From Leptasterias polaris (Eukaryota > Echinodermata > Asteroidea > Forcipulatida > Asteriidae), in the NCBI GenBank assembly GCA_037783415.1, contig JAZGTN010000037.1:4946501-5010500 (forward strand): 64,000 nt of DNA, in the 5' to 3' direction. The notes under the pieces were generated by a model that did not search any database, was not told the origin of the DNA, and saw nothing but the letters and a program-made list of their open reading frames with translations. Position numbers and translations under genes: made by a program. Positions within the stretch are counted from its first letter, which is position 1, and each line of letters starts with the position of its first letter. This document shows, one piece after another, positions 57,527 through 64,000 of the stretch.

Positions 57527-57800
57527 AATTGACACCAGGGACACGTTGCCTCCTACTCCTGGGGCTGAAACAGGGTTACTCCCTTCACAGTCCATAAGGA
57601 TGTAGGCATGGGTATCATCCACTAGGAGCCTGTCTGGTAGAGTAGAATGCACTACCTTCCCAACTTTTTCGAAGCAATTATGGTTAAGTGCCTTGCTCAG
57701 GGGCACAAGTGTCATGACCGGGTATCGAACCCACACTCTGCTGCTGAAAACACCAGAGCTTAGGTCCGGTGATCTAGACCGCTAGGCCACGACACGCCAC
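57527..57800 (-). repeat. SINE-A copy, second subfamily
   Basis: Reversed head GCTAGGCCACGACACGCCAC at the right, B box GGGTATCGAACCC, then a different 3' body (CCTACTCCTGGGGCTGAAAC) from the other copies. So the same tRNA-type head drives two bodies. Confidence 0.8.
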
Positions 57801-58224
57801 TATACGAAAGTGATGTCCTCTAGGGCCAACATTGCATCAAAATTGGCGGGAAGTAGGTCAAAACGTAAAATTGCGTTTTCACGAAGAAACGGATATAATT
57901 ATAATAGCGTAAAACACGCACAATATTAATGTAGGCAACTTCTTTTAAAAAGCATTTTTGTTAACACAGTTTTCATTGTTATGTGCTTCTTAGGGTTGGG
58001 AGGGTGTTATACAGGTGTAACTTTTGAGTGTGTAGTCTTAGTGGTATGGTCATCTTTAATTTGGAAGAAATACGTTCCAACGTCTGAAGAGAATTTCTCA
58101 AAGCTCACTAGACTGCAATCAGGAAGATTTGATCTCAGCTGATTTCCATATTATCATTATGAGGTAGCTACCGATAACGATATGGGGAATGGTATAATCA
58201 ATTTGTAAAAAAACTGACACCCAC
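57801..58224. other. Intron just downstream of PAN exon
   Basis: No further exon or repeat recognised. Confidence 0.4.
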
Positions 58225-58509
58225 CTGTATCGATCCTGGTGAATAGGTCTATAGCGATCCCAATCGTAGGGGTCCGGTAGGTATCCAACATATGGAGGCT
58301 CTGATCGGTCAGGATGCACCTCCGGTTGTTATTGTAGTACACCTCCCGGTATTCGAAAGATCGGCACACGAACGACGACTCCTCCAGGCAGTGACGGGCG
58401 CAGTCCTCAGCCGTCATGTCCGTCCACCAGCCTAGCACGTACTTGCGGTTGTGGGACGGAATGTAGGTCTTGAAGTGACGCTGGAACTTTGTAAGGGAGT
58501 CAGATTTAC
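58225..58509 (-). CDS. Exon: PAN/apple domain
   Basis: Single exon, phase 1 at both ends, 95 codons, acceptor ctcgtag before GTAAATC, donor ATACAG/gtgggt. The peptide has the PAN pattern: DMTAEDCARHCLEE, FVCRSFEY, and then RRCILTDQ. PAN domains fold like the N domain of plasminogen and HGF and bind proteins or carbohydrate; the pairing with kringles is the HGF/plasminogen theme, though here PAN follows the kringles and no protease domain is seen. Confidence 0.88.
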
Positions 58510-59812
<1,303 letters not shown>

Positions 59813-60083
59813 ACCAGTTCCAGGCAAATATTATTGAGAGCCGAAGGCGCAAGAGGGGGAACTCTGGCTGAAAATTAAAATGTTCACTGGACGTCATTTT
59901 AATAAGCAATTCTTTTGATTCAACACTAGATCAGTGCAGACAGTGCCCATTGCTATCAGTGATATAACAACACTGTTGCTTGCTGAAATGGAGCCCATGC
60001 GTATTTCACGTAACAACAATAGATAGAGCGTCAGTTTCCCATTTTACGCTTCCGGCGCTCTATAATATCTTTGGTTGTATTAC

Positions 60084-60361
60084 CTAGAGAGCTGCTTAAC
60101 AGTAAGCAGATTTTCGTGCTAACTGTAGCAGAAAAATTTGCTTAAGCATAAGCGTATTTCACAGGTTAGCAAGAAAATAAGGCGGCCACCTTGCGCGTTC
60201 ACAATGGATTTGCATTGTTACGTCATTCATTTTCGTGCAGTAAGCACCGGAAGGGTTAGCATGCCTTTTCGTGTGCTTACGGTTAGCAGTGCTATGAAAT
60301 AGAAACTCATACGTAAGCACAAAATCGGCCGTTAAGCAGCTCTATGAAATTGGGCACAGGT
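60084..60361. mobile_element. MITE with CTATGAAATTGGGC end, long copy
   Basis: GAGAGCTGCTTAACAGTAAG at the left and CTTAAGC/GTTAAGCAGCTCTATGAAATTGGGCA-type right end; GCTTAAGCATAAGC interior. Left tip diverged. Confidence 0.65.
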
Positions 60362-60397
60362 CTTTATTTGCATGGAGCTGTATGGAGCGTGTGACGT

Positions 60398-60622
60398 CAG
60401 TGAAGGGGTCAATTTAGAAGAATGCTCACTAGTCGATTACGCTATATAATTAACAAATAAAAAGCAAGCTTTTGGTCAAGGAGATTAGGATGGATCATGA
60501 TTAAAGAGAAAAACATGTTTGAAAAACAGCATTAAAACGTAGAAAACGAGACATGCCCGTTCCTTCGTGCAAACACTTGCAAAACATAAACGGAAACCCT
60601 AAAATAAGAGCTGAAAATGTAT
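60398..60622 (-). repeat. Dispersed repeat, copy 2 (inverted match of 52485-52690)
   Basis: GGGGTCAATTTAGAAGAATG, CTCACTAGTCGATTA, GGATGGATCATGATT and GAGACATGCCCGTT mirror copy 1. Confidence 0.8.
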
Positions 60623-60775
60623 GCTGTTTTCTGTTAGATAACACCCCCCCCCCATATGACAATGTCCGATTTTAGCGATGTTCATACCTTGAAACGATGT
60701 TTATCCCTTTATATACGACATATATATATACGTGTATTACGACATTAATCCGTTTACAGCGACGTTTATCCTTAC

Positions 60776-60910
60776 CCGCATCCGGATACATGGTCGGGTT
60801 GACATCCTGACCCGTCATGTTAATCCAAGGCAGGCAGCTATAACCGCTCTCCGTAAACATCGCCATATCACGGTAATCTGCCCCGTCTCCAGTAACACAG
60901 CCGGAGTGAG
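60776..60910 (-). CDS. Exon: kringle 2, first half
   Basis: Acceptor acacgcag, donor GCGG/gtaagg, phase 1 at both ends, 45 codons. Kringle features are CVTGDG at the start, YSCLPWIN in the middle and MYPDAG at the end. It is split from its second half at the same place and phase as kringle 1, which shows that the two kringles arose by duplication of a two-exon unit. Confidence 0.87.
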
Positions 60911-61713
60911 CTGCGTGTTGAAACAGAGATTGAAACAGAATCAAATTGGTCGTCAGTATGATGTAGAAATCGTAGCACTACCATATAGCGACGTACAAAG
61001 AGACCATAAACTGTAAAAACTTCAAGGTCACAATTGACCTGGATCTGCCTGGGTCTTGGAGGCCTGACCAAATTCTGGGTCAGGCTGACCGGGGAAGTTA
61101 ATAAGAAATAGTATTTTAACTCTAATTCTGCGTTAGTTTGATCCATTCCTGGTCCATTTTTGACACAGATTCTGGATCCTACTGACCCAGAAATTCGTCA
61201 GGCCCCAAAGGAGCCCCGGATCCGGGTCAACCAGCAGTTTTTAGAGCGCAATCACACTGACTTACTTCAAATTGATTACGTAGTTCACAAACTTGATGCT
61301 ACGGAACAGTAATCGGGCTTTGGCTTGGGCTTAGGCTTCGTCAGTTATTGAAACAACGTGCACTTTCCTAATGGGGCTTCAGACAGGCAGACGGAGACCA
61401 AGCCGAAGCCCATTCCAAGCTGTGGTTTCGAAAACGGCCTTAATACTATAGGTCTTAACAAATTAATGGTGGAGCAATTTAGTAATAGGCTATTCGGCCC
61501 CGCCCGAGAACGAATCTGTATAGCCGTGTCCGAATCATGCGACTTTGGCTGTGTTGGCCGCAGTGGCCACATTGAGGAATAGACCTTTTTCAGCGATCCA
61601 TTCTGCCATTGCCAAGAAGCCGTTATATTCGGACTCGGCTACATGGGAAACAAAAACACTCCTTTCACGATCGAATGCGACTCATGGGACATAATCATCT
61701 TTTTTCAACTTAC
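60911..61713. other. Intron between kringle 1 and kringle 2
   Basis: No exon. CTTGGCTTGGGCTTAGGC-type sequence near 61320 and GAAGCCC near 61405 resemble the segment at 8150-8225, possibly another old repeat. Confidence 0.4.
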
Positions 61714-61827
61714 CGTGGCAGGGAGATAAATTTGAGCAAAAATTTAAGCTGATCTTGTCTGGGTTCTGCACGTAGCAACTTGGCCCGGTGCGGCTACCTA
61801 CGAAGCGGCAATAGTTCTCCACCAAAT
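61714..61827 (-). CDS. Exon: kringle 1, second half
   Basis: Phase 1 at both ends, 38 codons, donor CACG/gtaagt. It supplies the C-terminal kringle half: ENYCR, then GPSCY, NPD and two closing cysteines (NFC and PC). The GPSCY stretch replaces the usual GPWCY, and the CRNPD stretch is replaced by CRFVG, so a canonical lysine-binding pocket looks unlikely. Confidence 0.85.
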
Positions 61828-63157
61828 CTGTTCAAATCAAAAGCAAACCACAATGGAAAAACAAGATTAGATTTATGCCCAACATTATATCCCTTGCATT
61901 GGTGGTCACTGTCGCTGAGGTCAAACAATGGAAACGTACACGCATGACGCAAGGTGCAAAATTCTCAGCCAATGATAGGACTTTATTCAACCTCAGTGAG
62001 GGCCAGTAGCGTAAAACAGAGAGCCAGGGGGCAGGAGCCACCCAACACTCAGAACCCTTGCACATTTTTGCCCTCCCCCATGAGATCGGAAAATACACAA
62101 AATGACAGGTTCGATGATACACTAACTGGCCCCCAATAATTATGTATTTTTCCCCCCTATTTTCATTTCTAATTATACGTTGACGCAATTCAATATTCTG
62201 ATTGTGATGTCTTCTTAATGTTGTCATAAATAAACAATTATCAATCAATCAATCAATAAAACCCACCGGGGAAGCTTAAGTGTATATATACTGTTTTCAA
62301 TGTATAATTAAATAACTGAATGGCTGTCTCTGCAAAACAACTAATTGGTACTTAACTCTCTCAAAAACACCAATCCCAAAATTGCTTTAGCCAACATAGG
62401 CTACTTACATGGTTTTTCACGTATTTGCTGCATCCAGTAATTGGTCTGTAATTTAATTGATTGCCCACTCAGCTTTCCCAGACAATCTCACTACAGACCA
62501 TATACATCCATCCGGGTTGTAATTGTGGTGTTTCTGTTTTATTCATCATTGACTGTAATAAATATTCACGAAGTGGTTAGGGAGTACGCTCGCTCTGTGT
62601 ATTGCACCATTTTGGGAGCCAATGCTCCCGTGTTGTTATACCGTGGAGAAGTGACCCACTGAGAATTTTAGGCGACGCGGCGTTTACAAGCTTACCTTTT
62701 TACTCCGAAAATAGAGCGAGGTAAAGTTATACAGCGTGTGATGTGAGTGAAAGGGGGCAATGAAAAGCCGAGTTATCTATTGAAATACATGTAAAGACCA
62801 AACGCCAAGTAGTCTGCCTACTTGGAGATGAAGGGAAATGTCAATTACAAAATTATTTTGTGGTGTACTTTAACCTCACGTTAAATAATATGGTGTAATT
62901 GCCATTCGATACACATCCAAAACATCTGATGACATCATTCTGAGAAAAATTGGTCTGTACAATGCGGCACTGCCCCTTGCATTTGGGGTGTCAAACTGCA
63001 CGTACAAAATGTTAAGAGTGTGACGAACGCCGCGTCATTTACACTGTAAAACACATATGGGAACATTGGCTCCAAAAAAGACGCAAACAAGATTATTGTG
63101 ATGGTGACGTAACTTGAATTTGGTCAATAGAGGGCTGTATCCACTTCTTATACCAAC
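61828..63157. other. Intron inside kringle 1
   Basis: Contains TCAATCAATCAATCAAT near 62240 and MITE-like GTGACGTCA-free sequence; no exon or defined transposon. Confidence 0.4.
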
Positions 63158-63316
63158 CTGAGTTGGGATAGTTCCCCGGCCCGTGCTTCATATCCGAGAC
63201 ATTTGCCCAGGGCAGACATTCGAAGCAGCTATTCAGGCCGTAGGTGTTCTTGGTGCATGCCCCGGTCGCTGTCCCGTTGTACTGTCGTGTAAAGACATTA
63301 ACGCAGTCCCACTGAG
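63158..63316 (-). CDS. Exon: kringle 1, first half
   Basis: The acceptor is tttacag before CTCAGTGG and the donor is CTCAG/gttggt; the exon is phase 1 at both ends, 53 codons. The peptide shows kringle landmarks: an early Cys, an Asn-Gly near YNGTA, a Cys followed by LPW, and the end YPNS. It has an extra Cys in CFECLPW compared with a usual kringle. Its last codon joins the next exon to give YPNSDLVENYC, the normal mid-kringle sequence. No signal peptide precedes it, so an upstream exon is expected beyond the window or in the last 0.7 kb. Confidence 0.85.
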
Positions 63317-64000
63317 CTGTAAACAAATAAGGAATCACATATAGGTTTACGAAACACATCTTTCTTAATGCGGTTGTGATATTCCCCCTCCCCGAATAGC
63401 TCAGGCTTTGAATATTAATGAAGAAACTGAATGGGTAACACAAAACTGTCACATAAAATATTCTAAAACTTCCGTCTTGATAAAGTAAGTGCAAATCACC
63501 TTGGAAAAAACGATTCAGCGCTGGATCTGGAAACGGCTAAATTGTCGTTAAGAAAATGATGACGAATTGAAACTACACAAAAATTACAAACAGTCGAAAC
63601 AAGGCATAGGTCTCGTATAAAGCCTTCACCCTGAAAACTCACAGGTCCATTGACCCGGACTCCCTCAAATAACATTTCGATCGAGAGCACGAAATGATTT
63701 CGGGCGCACAAAATGATACATGATTACGAGCGCACGAAATGATTTCTTAAGCACGAATGAAAGAACTTAAATTGTTTCTTGGAACTGACATTGCTTTCAC
63801 CGTGATTTTTATGTCCTTTTAGGGGCATCGGAGAACAACGATGTTCTCGTTCGTATAGAAAAGAGCCGTTAGGCCATATGCACAAGCGCCATCTTAAAAA
63901 TATGGGATAAAACTATTGAAATTGGAGTACTTCAGTTGCTGTAGACCCCTCGAATATGACGTCAAAATCCCAAAACAGTCCCCTCACTGAGGTCAATGAA
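63317..64000. other. Sequence upstream of the first kringle exon
   Basis: No signal-peptide exon, start codon in context or promoter is recognised. Repeats of GCACGAAATGATTTC near 63690-63745 (three units). Confidence 0.45.

Noticed and set aside
63496..63711. 71-codon minus-strand frame as the first coding exon
   Set aside because: It has no signal peptide, no clear donor, and lies over short GCACGAAATGATTTC repeats.

Overview
The window is animal genomic DNA: genes are split by GT-AG introns and the space between exons is full of SINEs, LINEs, MITEs and foldback elements. Two things suggest an echinoderm, perhaps a sea star: long foldback transposons with tandem repeats in their arms, like the sea urchin TU elements, and a mosaic secreted or receptor-type protein built from kringle, PAN, F5/8C, C-type lectin, EGF, CUB and LDLa modules. 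The species is inference.

All exons I can support lie on the minus strand and read from high to low coordinates. In gene order they are: two kringles (four exons, 63.3-59.3 kb), one PAN/apple exon (58.5-58.2 kb), a roughly 23 kb interval filled with mobile elements, three F5/8C domains of two exons each (35.0-22.9 kb), a C-type lectin domain (22.3-21.0 kb), a calcium-binding EGF (20.0 kb), a second lectin domain (19.0-17.9 kb), three CUB domains (17.3-13.5 kb), a third lectin domain over three exons (11.8-8.3 kb), a 17-residue linker, a fourth lectin-like domain in one exon (6.6-6.3 kb) and seven LDLa modules, one exon each (5.9-0.36 kb). These 32 exons chain with compatible phases at every junction: 6078 bases, 2026 codons, no in-frame stop. 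Neither a signal peptide nor a membrane segment or stop is seen, so both ends of the gene probably lie outside the window. The kringle-PAN part could be a separate gene, because the 23 kb interval holds no recognisable exon.

The introns hold at least four tRNA-derived SINE families, a 5'-truncated LINE (9.4-10.8 kb), MITEs with TTAA, TA, 8-bp (hAT-like) and 9-bp (MULE-like) target duplications, and three large foldback or long-inverted-repeat elements (28.2-29.1, 30.1-33.1 and 37.9-43.9 kb). The 23 kb interval also carries a nearly full-length but frameshifted APE-type LINE (47.5-51.5 kb), a foldback element (51.9-52.5 kb) and a ruined Ty3/gypsy element (53.0-55.2 kb). No transposase gene for any DNA element is visible.

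The modules are typical of extracellular adhesion, recognition or clearance proteins. LDLa arrays joined to CUB, lectin and F5/8C modules also occur in large GRL101-type receptors, so leucine-rich repeats and a seven-helix domain could follow beyond base 1; this is a hypothesis only. I found no real tRNA, rRNA, CRISPR or bacterial-type feature.
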